Shown: piece by piece, positions 55,621 through 64,000 of the stretch
Position numbering within the stretch: the stretch's first letter is position 1
How the letters are laid out: the number at the start of each line of letters is the position of its first letter
Source: Sialis fuliginosa
Lineage: Eukaryota > Arthropoda > Insecta > Megaloptera > Sialidae
Assembly: GCA_961205875.1 (NCBI GenBank)
Contig: OY540812.1
Span: 34,915,098-34,979,097 of the forward strand
Direction of reading: 5' to 3'
DNA: 64,000 nucleotides
Notes under the pieces: model-generated
Database searches by the model: none
What the model was told of the DNA's origin: nothing
What the model saw: only the letters and a program-made list of their open reading frames with translations
Translations under genes and position numbers: made by a program

Positions 55621-55919
55621 AATTATGTATATGTTTGTCGCATGTCCACGTGTCAGTTGCAATAGCAATTTGCATGTACTTGCGTCTAGTAAAAATATCA
55701 GAAATATTATGTAGAAAAAGGCCTTGCGATAAAATATTTCTTTAAATAGAAAAAAAAACAATAAATAACTTCATGCAAAATATTAAATTGTAAAAAATAA
55801 AAGTAAATTTAAATTTAAAATATTTGTCTAATGATAGTTATTTATCTCATAATTAGCACTAAGGATAGTTCAACTATATTTTTCAAAAATCCTAAACAAT
55901 AATTCCGTAGTTCTGTTAG

Positions 55920-55973
55920 CTGCTCCTTCTGTTTGTTTAATGGAAATATTTATAAACAAACATAAGGAGCAGC
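55920..55973. repeat. hairpin at the 5' edge of the Penelope-like copy
   Basis: GCTCCTTCTGTTTGTTTA and TAAACAAACATAAGGAGC are inverted copies (one mismatch) around a short ATGGAAATATT loop. The right arm is coding sequence of the element (YKQT-GAAMGS). So the element's broken 5' end is followed by an inverted piece of itself. Confidence 0.75.
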
Positions 55974-57115
55974 CATGGGATCTCTCCTTTCTCCAGTACT
56001 GGCTAACATATTTATGGATGACTTCGAGAACAAGCCATCACTACGAGCGATTTAAAACCAAACAAGATACGTGGATGACACTTTTGTTATTTGGTCACAC
56101 GGCAAACACACCTTAGAACAATTCCTGAACCACCTGAATACACAACACTCTAATATAGAATTTACAATGGAGACAGAGAAAAACGGTGGACTCCCTTTCC
56201 TGGATGTTTTCGTAAAAAGAAACCCAGATGGAACAATCGGACATCAGGTCTATAGAAAACCTACACACACCAACAGGTACTTACACGCAAGTTCACATCA
56301 CCATCCTGCACAAAAACAAGCGATAATAAATACGCTGATTCATCGAGCAAAAGAAATCTGCGACGATAGATCTATTAATGTTGAACTCAAAACAATAAAA
56401 AACGTATTAATAGACAACGGTTACAAAGCCAATGATGTCCAAAAGGCCTTAAACAGAGACAGAAGAAAAGTTACAGCTTCTCAAGAAATATTGGGCCAAG
56501 CATTTCTACCCTACATAAAAGGTTGTACAGACAAAATAGCGAGAAGTTTTAGTAAAAAAGGAGTTAGTACTATATTTAATTCTAAACAAAAAATCGCTAA
56601 CTCTGTCAGGTACATCAAAGATGAATACGACAAATTAGACATGGCAGGTATCTACGAAATCTCATGCAATTGTGGTAGTGTGTATATAAGACAGACTGGC
56701 AGATCCATAAAAACAAAAACTAATGAACATATAAGAGATATGAAGAACCAGCACATCGCCAAGTCAGCAGTAGCTGAACACTCGATGCTACAAGGGCATA
56801 TAGTGGACACCAATAATGTAAAAGTCTTAGCCCGGTCTGATAAATTTTGGCCTAGGCTCTACAAAGAAGCCATAGAGATCAGTAAGAATCCGAATAATTA
56901 CAACATAGACATCGGCTTACATCTGCCTGGCGCGTGGAAACCGGTGCTGTTGCCGAGCAACACTTGATTTATCAGAAACTAATTCTAGCAAACGTCAACG
57001 CTTATTTAATTAAGCAGCTTCACTTTCTGTACTTAACACTTCACTTCTGAAGAAGACCACGAGATGTTGGTCGAAACGTCAAGTGATAATAAAGTGCAAC
57101 GCGGTATACAACCCA
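55945..57115 (+). pseudogene. Penelope-like retroelement, 5'-truncated: RT end and GIY-YIG nuclease
   Basis: The piece begins within the reverse transcriptase at YKQT, stop, GAAMGSPLSPVLANIFMDDF. After a stop at 56052 comes RYVDDTFVIWSHGKHTLEQF, holding the catalytic YVDD. The open frame 56071-56967 (298 codons) then runs through GLPFLDVFVKRNPDGTIGHQ, a thumb/linker, and the GIY-YIG nuclease: MAGIYEISCNCGSVYIRQTG, then RSIKTKTNEHIRD. The YIG motif reads YIR, a change at a normally fixed glycine. Stop at 56965. The 3' UTR has TCTGAAGAAGACCACGAGAT and GTCGAAACGTCAAGTG to about 57115. In general such elements are retrotransposed with the nuclease cutting the target. Confidence 0.9.
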
Positions 57116-57245
57116 ACTATCAAATGTTTATACAATTCCATTGGTGTATTTTACCATTTAATTTCATATTTTAAATTTTCTTTAATATTTGTAGTAACAT
57201 AAATTTTAATTTAATATAGAACCGCATAATGATATAATTTGTAAC

Positions 57246-58173
57246 TTGTTAGAAACTCCATTTTCGAGGTATACAGATTTCGATAAAAAATCAATTTTAT
57301 TAACTGGTCGCCCAGTACCTGCTTTAACGACCATCATGATTGAGAAAAATCGATCTCGTTTATTTAAAACAAGTTGGTACGAAACGTATAAATGGTTATG
57401 TGGTAGTACATATAAACAAAAATTATTTTGTTGGCCGTGTCTTTTAATGAATAATTCTAAAAATGTGTGGTCTCCTGATGGTTATAATGACTTAAAAAAT
57501 TTATCTCGTAGTTGTCGAATACATAATAATTCAAAAGAGCACATACATTGTTACATGGCTTTAAAAATAATGGAAAAAAATGTCAATACAATAGACGATG
57601 CTTTACAAAATTTGACAAAACTGGCATTTAATGAAAATGTTAGAAAAAACAGAATACTTTTTGAATATTTAATTGATATCACGGTATTACTGGGTAAACA
57701 AGAATTATCGTTTCGTGGTCATCGCGAAAACGAATCTTCTATAAATAAAGGGAATTTTTTGATATTTTAGTAAAAAGAAACACTGAGCTAACTGACCATT
57801 TGCATACTATAGAACATGTTTTTACAGAATATTTATTAGAAAATATTACAAATAAAATTTTAGCTGCAGACTTCTTTTCTATAGAAGCTGACGATACAAC
57901 TGACATTACTGAAAAATCACAATGTTCTTTGACTTTGCGGTACGTAACCGAAAACGGATATATTAAAGAGCGATTCATGGGTTTTCATGATGTCATTGAA
58001 AGTTGTACAGCGGATAACCTTTTCCAGTTATTATGTAGTGTATTAGAACCATTTAATTTAAAAGAAAAACTTGTAGCACAATGTTATGATGGGACAAGTG
58101 TTATGTCAGAAATAAATAGACTACAAAAAAAAATTAAATCAATTGCTCCTTCAGCTTTATTTACTCATTGCTG
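57246..58173 (+). pseudogene. hAT-like (ZMYM1-type) transposase, first part
   Basis: The frame 57246-57770 reads LLTGRPVPALTTIMIEKNRS, KWLCGSTYKQKLFCWPCLLM (TTF-type zinc finger region) and GKQELSFRGHRENESSINKG. A frameshift near 57765 leads to 57800-58173: ILAADFFSIEADDTTDITEK with the first acidic residue of the RNase H fold, CSLTLRYVTENGYIKERF, LVAQCYDGTSVMSEINRLQK and ALFTHC. At 58173 it is cut by the BEL/Pao element. The reading resumes in the same frame at 60781 with AHRLNLDL. Confidence 0.85.
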
Positions 58174-58377
58174 TGTTAAATCCCATGATTGAATTTAACG
58201 ATTAACATAGTTGGTTGTGAAAGCTGTGTTTTTTGAGGAAAACAAAATCAGAATAACAATATGTGAAAATTTATATATCGTCGTAAAAAATAAAAATACC
58301 TAATAATTTGTCAGTGTTTCATTTAAAAGTCAGCAAAAATACATAAGTATCTAGTTTTACACACTAAGTATTTATCA
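58174..58377 (+). repeat. 5' LTR of BEL/Pao element (204 bp)
   Basis: Starts TG and ends CA. Compared by eye with the 3' LTR it has about three base substitutions, and it lacks an 18-base segment present there (ATTGAAAAATTTAT plus a TA pair). Right after it, TTTGGTCCTTCGAACCGGAT (58378 on) is probably the tRNA primer-binding region. Confidence 0.9.
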
Positions 58378-58445
58378 TTTGGTCCTTCGAACCGGATAAA
58401 AGAACGGGGATTGAAATCTGACGAGATTGTTGGGTGTTTTGGTTT

Positions 58446-58645
58446 TGGAAGTGGAAATCTACCTTATAGAAAAGGATTAGATTTAGAAAAAACAGCGTAT
58501 ATATTGGAATTGGAAATCTACCTTATAGAAAAGGATTAGGTTTAGAAAAAACAACGTTTATATTGGAAGTCTGCCTTAAGAGGAAAAGGATTGGACTTGG
58601 AAGTGGCGTATATATTGGAGATCTGCCTTAAAGAAAAAGGGGATT
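58446..58645. repeat. tandem repeat in the BEL leader, about 60-bp units
   Basis: The block GGAAATCTACCTTATAGAAA recurs twice, and diverged forms (GGAAGTCTGCCTTAAGAGGA, GGAGATCTGCCTTAAAGAAA) follow, each preceded by GTATATATTGGA-like text. Untranslated leader between primer site and gag. Confidence 0.75.
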
Positions 58646-58897
58646 GTGTTGAGAAGTATCAGAAGAGAAGCTATAAGAAAACGATAAGTGTTTATTTTAT
58701 TTTGGAAATCATCACCGAAATAATTATAATTTTAATTGTATGTGTTTATTATTTTTAATCTGAAGGTCTGTTAGCTTAGTTATATAATAATACGGTTATC
58801 TATTCTGTCAGGGTATTTTTGAAGGTTTTAGAACATTACTTTAATTTATATTATTAGGATCTGTCAAATCACAATTGTTTAATTAATCAAAATCATA

Positions 58898-60219
58898 ATG
58901 GCTTTGGAAAAATTAATTTCACGCAGAACAAATTTAAAACATCATTTGACAAGATTAGAAAATGTTATTAACGGAATTGATGAGCTTAACATCAATATAA
59001 GTGAATTGAAAATAAGACAACAAACCTTTAATAAGCATTATGAAAAGTATATTGACATTCAAGATCAACTTGAGAATATAGATGATACTCAAATGACAGA
59101 TAGAGATTATGTTGAAGAAAAATATATAATGATATCTGCCAAAATTGACGATCTTATATTAAAAAAGGAACAGGAAGTATTAGAAATTAGATCTATTAAT
59201 TGAAATAATGTTTTAGGAGTTAATTTATCTAATAATGAAAAAAATAATTGTAATTTTGTAAAATTACCTACAATGAAGTTACAGGTATTTACTGGTAATT
59301 GTTCAGATTGGTGTTCCTTTTTTGATATGTTTAATGCATTAATTCATAATCATTCAAAACTATCTAATGTACAAAAATTATATTATTTAAGGTCATATGT
59401 ACAGGGCGAACCTTTTCATCTTATTGAATCGCTATCATTAACAGATGATAATTACTCTATTGCGTTAAATATTTTGAAAAATAGGTACGAAAATAAATTA
59501 AATATTATAAATACTCATATAAAACAATTATTTCATATTTTTAATATACAAAAAGCCACTTCTTCTGCGATAAGGGAATTTTATGTTGAGGTAAGGCAGC
59601 ATATTAATGCATTGTCTTCAATGTTAGTGCCAGTTGAGCATTGGGATTTAATTTTAGTCTATATGTTGTCTCAAAAATTAGATTTTGAGACACATAAAGC
59701 TTATGAGCTAGAAAGAAATGCTAATAATTTACCTACGTTAGAATATTTTTTAATTTTTTTAGAAAAAAGGGCTATTGCATTGGAAAATGTAGGTACTACG
59801 AATACATCTTATAAAGATAAAATTAAAATAACACATTTAGTAAATGATGAGTCATCAATCGCAAGTGACTTAAAATCAAAACGGTCAATGTCTCTTAAAT
59901 GTAGATACTGTTCTAAAGTAAATCATCTCATTGATGAATGCTTTATGTTTACAAGACTACCTTTGAAGGAAAGGGGTATTTTGTTGAGAATAGCAAACTA
60001 TGTTTTACATGTCTAAAAGGGAATCACACATCGATTCAATGTAGGTCAAATAAATGTAATATTTGCAAAGGTTCTCATCATAGGTTATTACATTATTTTG
60101 GAATAAATAATGAATTAGAAACGGAAAAAACAATTGGAGATATTGGCATTACTAATAAATTAAAACATGATAAACAGGAAATGCCAGATTCTTCTAAACA
60201 AGTAGATTTTGTGAATTAG
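58898..60219 (+). pseudogene. BEL/Pao gag (DUF1759-type) with zinc knuckles
   Basis: ATG at 58898 starts a coiled-coil region (MALEKLISRRTNLKHHLTRL) that ends in a stop at 59201. The next frame (59273-60016) holds the DUF1759 capsid-like part: KLQVFTGNCSDWCSFFDMFN, LSNVQKLYYLRSYVQGEPFH and LVPVEHWDLILVYMLSQKLD, then a first knuckle, CRYCSKVNHLIDEC. A frameshift near 59975 leads into CFTCLKGNHTSIQCRSNKCN and CNICKGSHHRLLHY, stop at 60217. In BEL/Pao elements gag and pol form one reading frame; here it is broken in at least two places. It would form the virus-like core inside the cell. Confidence 0.85.
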
Positions 60220-60224
60220 ATATA

Positions 60225-60553
60225 TTGAATAATGATAAACGGTTGTCTGATAATGATATTATGGCTGAAGAATTATTTTTAAAAACGGTGGATAAGGTTT
60301 TTGTTACTGATATTAAAAAAAAAAATAGAAATATGAAAATCATATTTTTCGTCGAAAAAAAAGAGGATCATTTAAAACCTCTAGAATGGGTAATAGGTAG
60401 TGTTAATGAAGTACACATATCAAAAGATGGAAAGGTTCGATCTACTATTGTTTAATGTAAAAATGGGTATTATACTAGACCAATTGTAAAATTATGTCCT
60501 TTACCATTTTATAATAGAAAATAAGAAATTTGTATTTGGTTGGGGTGGCAGAA
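60225..60553 (+). pseudogene. BEL/Pao integrase C-terminal remnant
   Basis: LKPLEWVIGSVNEVHISKDG and KVRSTIV, stop, CKNGYYTRPIVKLCPLPF form the DUF5641-like end of BEL integrase (W..G.V....GKVR...V....RP..KLCPL). GGGTGGCAGAATGTT just before the LTR is the expected GGxxM/NV-like ending. About 4 kb of pol that should precede it is missing; the internal deletion joins near 60220-60330. Confidence 0.8.
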
Positions 60554-60775
60554 TGTTAAATCCCATGATTGAATTTAACGATTAACATAGTTGGTTGTGA
60601 AAGCTGTGTTTTTTGAGGAAAACAAAATCAGAATAACAATATGTGAAAATTTATACATTGAAAAATTTATATATATCGTCGTAAAAAATAAAAATACCTA
60701 ATAATTTGTCAGTGTTTCATTTAAAAGTCAGCGAATATACATAAGTATTTAGTTTTACACACTAAGTATTTATCA
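60554..60775 (+). repeat. 3' LTR of BEL/Pao element (222 bp)
   Basis: Same limits as the 5' LTR (TGTTAAATCC to TATCA), 18 bp longer because of a local duplication around TTATACATTGAAAAATTTAT. The near identity of the two LTRs points to insertion not very long ago. Confidence 0.9.
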
Positions 60776-60780
60776 TGCTG

Positions 60781-61145
60781 TGCTCATAGATTAAATTTAG
60801 ATCTACAAGGAAGTTGTTGTATAGACAGAGTAAGGATCTTTTTTGCAACGCTCACTAGTATACCATCTTATTTCCACCATTCTGCTAAAAGAACTTGGAT
60901 TCTTAATAATATAATAAAGATAAATTCCGCAATCAAGTAATACTAAATGGTCTTCTCGTTCAAAAATTTAAATACAGTTTTTGAAGCTATACAGAATGAT
61001 ATAATAGAAATGCTGGATCAGAGTAAAAATCAAATTTTATTTATTTATTTATTTTATCACGTATTTATAACATTAAAGTACATATTTCCTCCTATTTTCT
61101 TAAAGTATGTCTATGTTATGTGCATAGGCTCTACAAAGTAAAAGG
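60781..61145 (+). pseudogene. hAT-like transposase, second part
   Basis: Directly after the TGCTG duplication the reading continues AHRLNLDLQGSCCIDRVRIF, then FATLTSIPSYFHHSAKRT, stops and frameshifts. HCCAHRLNL split across the insert is the hAT CxAHxLNL motif. A short tail (DLQLFFNTRRQGDHFAAVAQ, 61148-61210) may be a further remnant. Then the gene is lost. Confidence 0.75.
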
Positions 61146-61210
61146 TACTGATTTACAACTATTTTTTAATACGCGAAGGCAAGGTGATCATTTTGCTGCT
61201 GTAGCTCAAT

Positions 61211-61554
61211 GATCTATATTCTTTTTGCGATCCTGTCAATGAAATTATTGTGCTTAGTATAATTAACAACACAATATTATATAATTTATTATTTTACTAA
61301 TTACAACGATTACAAGATATTAATGAATGTGAAAATTATATTTTATTTATTATGACAACTAGGTTTTCTATTGTTTTACTTTACAATTTAATATTTTTAA
61401 TAACGATCGCTAGTAGCTGGCGCTGACGGCACTACACCACTCCCCCTTCAATATATTCCAATTTCCACCATGTTTCTGAATTCACGTTTTGCAATTTTCA
61501 GTTTTCGGGACATAAACGTCTTGCTTTTGAGTTAACTGGTGGATCAGTAGTTTC
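61211..61554. other. no gene seen; possible Gypsy LTR end
   Basis: AT-rich to about 61390, then GGCGCTGACGGCACTACACCACTCCCCC, a GC-rich step that may belong to the Gypsy remains to the right. No matching repeat in the window. Confidence 0.35.
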
Positions 61555-62050
61555 AATATGATGTGTTACGCCATGTTTGATGTTTGTCGTAATATTCTGA
61601 ATTCTGAGGCTTTGTTATATCTGGAAATTCTTTTAATAAATCTGATAATTCGAAATTATTATTTATTGTTGATAATGTAATTGATTTGACTTGGTGTAAT
61701 TGACAGATCGTATTATTAAATGTTACGCTATCTATCAATTTACGATTTCCCAGATCAATTGAGAGGTTGAAGTTATGAACAAAATTCTCTCCAATTATAG
61801 GTTTGTCGACATCAGCAAGGATGAAGTTCCATTTGAATTCTCTTCTCAAACCAAGATTCTATATTATATTCTATCTCCATATGTGTTTTTATTGGAACCA
61901 TTTGCAGCATATAATTTGTAATTATAAATTTTAGAGTTGTCTTTTTGCAATGCCGGAATCACTGAAACATCTGCACCGGTGTCTACTAGAAATCGAATGT
62001 GTTGATTTGAATCAAAAACGAAAAGCGTTCGTTAATCGATCCATTACTCG
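61555..62050 (-). pseudogene. Gypsy-type retrotransposon protease fragment
   Basis: On the minus strand, HFGKLENPLLSASNGSI near 62060, then RFLVDTGADVSVIPALQKDN (DTGAD aspartic protease active site), LYAANGSNKNTYGD, a frameshift, and FILADVDKPIIGENFVHNFN, LSIDLGNRKLIDSVTF. DTGADxSVIP and GxNFxxxFxLxIDL are diagnostic of Gypsy pol in insects. The reverse transcriptase that should follow (toward lower coordinates) is missing past 61555. Confidence 0.85.
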
Positions 62051-62105
62051 CTGATAGTAACGGATTTTCTAGTTTTCCGAAATGATAAATTTGCATGGTT
62101 TAAAA

Positions 62106-62411
62106 CACTTTTTTCTACAACCGTGTAAAAAGTACGCTTTTTCATTGACATTTCAGTGTGTAAAGTAATACTTTTCCGCTCGCCGTGCGTAAAAAGTTTT
62201 TTTACGCACGGCGTTCGCAAAAGTGTTTCCATATATAGTAACACATACATTTTTACGATTAATGAATTTTATAAATACTATTGTATTATAGTATTAAACA
62301 AATTACTAAAATTTATTAACTATATTAATTATTGTAATAAACAAAACTATTAATAAAATTAAATAAAATATAAACAATACCTTACGGTTTTTTTATTGGC
62401 ACAATTCATGG
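62106..62411. mobile_element. CGTGCG-hairpin repeat, copy 2, uninterrupted
   Basis: Matches 10093-10382 plus 12492-12535. It has the same palindrome, CGCCGTGCGTAAAAAG with TTTTTTTACGCACGGCG (62178-62212), and a single CAATACCTT at 62371-62379 where copy 1 carries the 2.1-kb insert. It lies between the Gypsy protease and gag fragments and so probably interrupted that element. Confidence 0.8.
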
Positions 62412-62744
62412 TATTATGTGTAATTTTCATATATCAATTTAGATTTTGCAGATAGTAAATTTAAAATTACAGAATTTGCAGCTTCTGATATCTCTGGTGG
62501 TGCACATTTATGTTCTTTCTCAGTATCACAACTTATCCATCTTATATTATAGAATAACAAATTATGAAACTCATTTGAATGAAAATAGAATTGTCAAATA
62601 TGTTATCCAAAGCTTACTAGTGTTGAATTTTAATATTAATGTAGCAAAATAAAAATTCAAAGCATATAAATTAATTGTTATATTATATTATTGTTAATAC
62701 TATATAATTAATAGGGTTATGTTAATGTTCTGATTGAATGCGTT

Positions 62745-63125
62745 AATTTTGATATCTGTTGACGTAATTCTACTATTTGTTTCTCTATTTCTTGATCTCG
62801 GTGAACTTCAAATGTGCTGGGTGAATTATATGGCGTTGGTATTTCCATTATTTTATCTGCCATTGATGCTAACTTTTCAATATTATCTTCACGTGTTGCT
62901 AATATTGTGCGAACATTAGATGGTAATCGCTGTAGAAATAACGATCACAGAAATTCATCACTAATTTGATTACTCGCTGAATTACGCATTTCTCGTAATA
63001 CGTGAGTAGGTTTTTTATCACCTAACTCTAATTGTGTTAGTAGTTTTTTAATTTTTTGTTCTTCAGAATCAGATAATCGCTCTATTAATTTATTTTTAAA
63101 TGCTGTGTATTTTTTTTTTCTTCAT
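62745..63125 (-). pseudogene. Gypsy-type gag fragment
   Basis: The minus strand reads YTAFKNKLIERLSDSEEQKI, KKLLTQLELGDKKPTHVLRE, MRNSASNQISDEF, then a stop, SLFLQRLPSNVRTILATRED and LASMADKIMEI. LIxRLSxSxxQxxxKLL...LGDxKPSxLLRxMR...LxLQRLP is the insect Gypsy gag capsid. It is upstream of the protease at 61.6-62.1 kb in the same orientation and probably the same element. Confidence 0.8.
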
Positions 63126-63169
63126 GACATATATGTATGTCGACTGGTACTTTTCCGACAGCTCTTCGT

Positions 63170-63640
63170 GTTGTGTATGTGTGTGTGTTTTGTTTTTTGT
63201 AAGGATCACAGGGACACAAGAGGGAGTGGGAGGATGCTAATGGGCCGATCATAGCAGGGTGAAGACGAACAGGGTGGCCGTGTTAATGGGAATTGTGGGT
63301 GAGGGTTCAATCGGGGTAGGGGTTATATAAATGATGATTGTATTTCTCTTGTCGTTATTTTATTTTGTAAAAAAAAAATATTCTTAAATGTTGATTTTTA
63401 TGTTTATTATGAATTTCATTAGATTTTCATAGTTTTCTGTGTTTTTCAATAGTTCTCTGATGTTAGTTGGAATTGTTGTGAATGCCTGTTTTCTCTCACT
63501 TTTCCATATCGGACATTTTAGTATGATGTGTTCTGTGTTTGCTGTACTTTTGTTGTCACATCTGCAAAGATCCGTTGGAGTTTTTTTTATTCTGTGTACG
63601 CTGTGTATAATGGTGAGTTAGTTATAAAATCACTGATTTG
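63170..63640 (-). pseudogene. non-LTR retrotransposon 3' end (Jockey/I-like)
   Basis: From 63600 the minus strand reads TPTDLCRCDNKSTANTEHII, LKCPIWKSERKQAF and PTNIRELLKNTENYENLMKF, the C-terminal CxC...EHI...CP region of ORF2, as in the plus-strand copy at 19975-20070. A 3' UTR of about 200 bases follows and ends in a CA-rich stretch (ACACACACATACACAACACG on the minus strand) at about 63170. It abuts the Gypsy gag fragment, suggesting insertion there. Confidence 0.75.
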
Positions 63641-64000
63641 CTCGAGAACATCACTCTCAATCGCTGCCATTACATAATTGTTTAATAAAGTATATAATAA
63701 AACATAAATGCTTTATTAATATAATATATTTTATTATGCTTTTTGTTTGTAAGTGGAAAACACATGAACATCACAAACATAGATCATACATATGTATGTT
63801 GTAGCACACAGGCTTACCAACATACATAATAGGGTGATTCATTTCCGCAAAGTTTTTTTATTTTTGAAGTGCTCAAGCACAGTGTTAATCTACATGTAGA
63901 AAAAAAAATTCTCACCAAATTTGAGCTCTTAATTCCGATTTTAAGTACTTACTATTTAAATTTGAATTTTTCCCATTTAAAATGCATGTAAAAAGTAAAT
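63641..64000. other. no gene seen
   Basis: ATGGCAGCGATTGAGAGTGA on the minus strand near 63668 could be a short coding start, but nothing follows. The last 180 bases (GGGTGATTCATTTCCGCAAA) look like the beginning of another repeat running off the window. Confidence 0.35.

Larger units (their letters stand above)
58174..60775 (+). mobile_element. BEL/Pao LTR retrotransposon, internally deleted, 2.6 kb
   Basis: Two LTRs (58174-58377 and 60554-60775) both begin TGTTAAATCC and end TATCA. TGCTG flanks the whole (58169-58173, 60776-60780), a 5-bp duplication as made by BEL/Pao integrases. Gag is largely present, but nearly all of pol (protease, reverse transcriptase, RNase H, most of integrase) is missing; only the last part of integrase remains. 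The element interrupts the hAT-like gene in the same orientation. Confidence 0.95.

Overview
The window reads as intergenic DNA from an AT-rich insect genome, probably a hemipteran and perhaps an aphid or a relative. That guess rests on the low GC, the many homopolymers, and the mix of transposon families: mariner, P-like, PIF/Harbinger, hAT, BEL/Pao, Gypsy, Penelope-like, Helitron and CXC-tailed transposon proteins. No marker gene fixes the species. I found no convincing single-copy host gene. Every coding stretch I recognise belongs to a transposable element, and nearly all are broken by stops, frameshifts, deletions or insertions. Family names are from recognised motifs only; no search was run.

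Layout. 0-10 kb: a 554-bp MITE with AAT duplications, a 969-bp fold-back element with TAA duplications, a 120-bp repeat array in two inverted blocks (3.8-4.4 and 9.5-10.0 kb), and between them a 2.9-kb transposon with about 440-bp inverted ends carrying a broken CXC-domain gene. 10-12.5 kb: a three-layer nest (old repeat, then an element with a 9-bp duplication, then a hAT-type MITE with an 8-bp duplication). 13-17 kb: two convergent transposon gene fragments, then a 2.9-kb inverted-repeat element holding a THAP-domain fragment and, on the other strand, a SWIM-finger/YqaJ-nuclease gene with visible introns. 17.6-24.3 kb: THAP and P-element-like pseudogenes, a non-LTR retrotransposon 3' half with RNase H, and a 1.7-kb near-perfect palindrome.

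25-35 kb: a nest up to four layers deep. A transposon ORF is split by an 8.3-kb PIF/Harbinger element (TTA duplications). That element is split in turn by a TA-flanked element carrying a 2.2-kb fold-back element (TCA duplications), and by a second element carrying a hAT MITE (8-bp duplications). 34.6-37 kb: minus-strand hAT and Helitron fragments. 37.7-39.0 kb: a MITE filled with GATC-rich minisatellite. 41-43.3 kb: a minus-strand P-like pseudogene and other fragments. 44.5-46.3 kb: an unidentified ORF and two minisatellites (68 and 39 bp). 48-49.3 kb: a near-complete mariner. 51-57 kb: a DUF4817-type transposase, Helitron pieces, a non-LTR tail, an internally deleted mariner and a truncated Penelope-like element. 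57.2-61.1 kb: a hAT-like gene split by an internally deleted BEL/Pao retrotransposon with intact LTRs and 5-bp duplications. 61.5-63.6 kb: minus-strand Gypsy protease and gag pieces, split by a copy of the 10-kb repeat, and a non-LTR 3' end.

The value of the window is as a layered insertion record: target-site duplications give a relative order of events at several places, and some inserts have an empty-site counterpart or reading-frame continuity across the insert.
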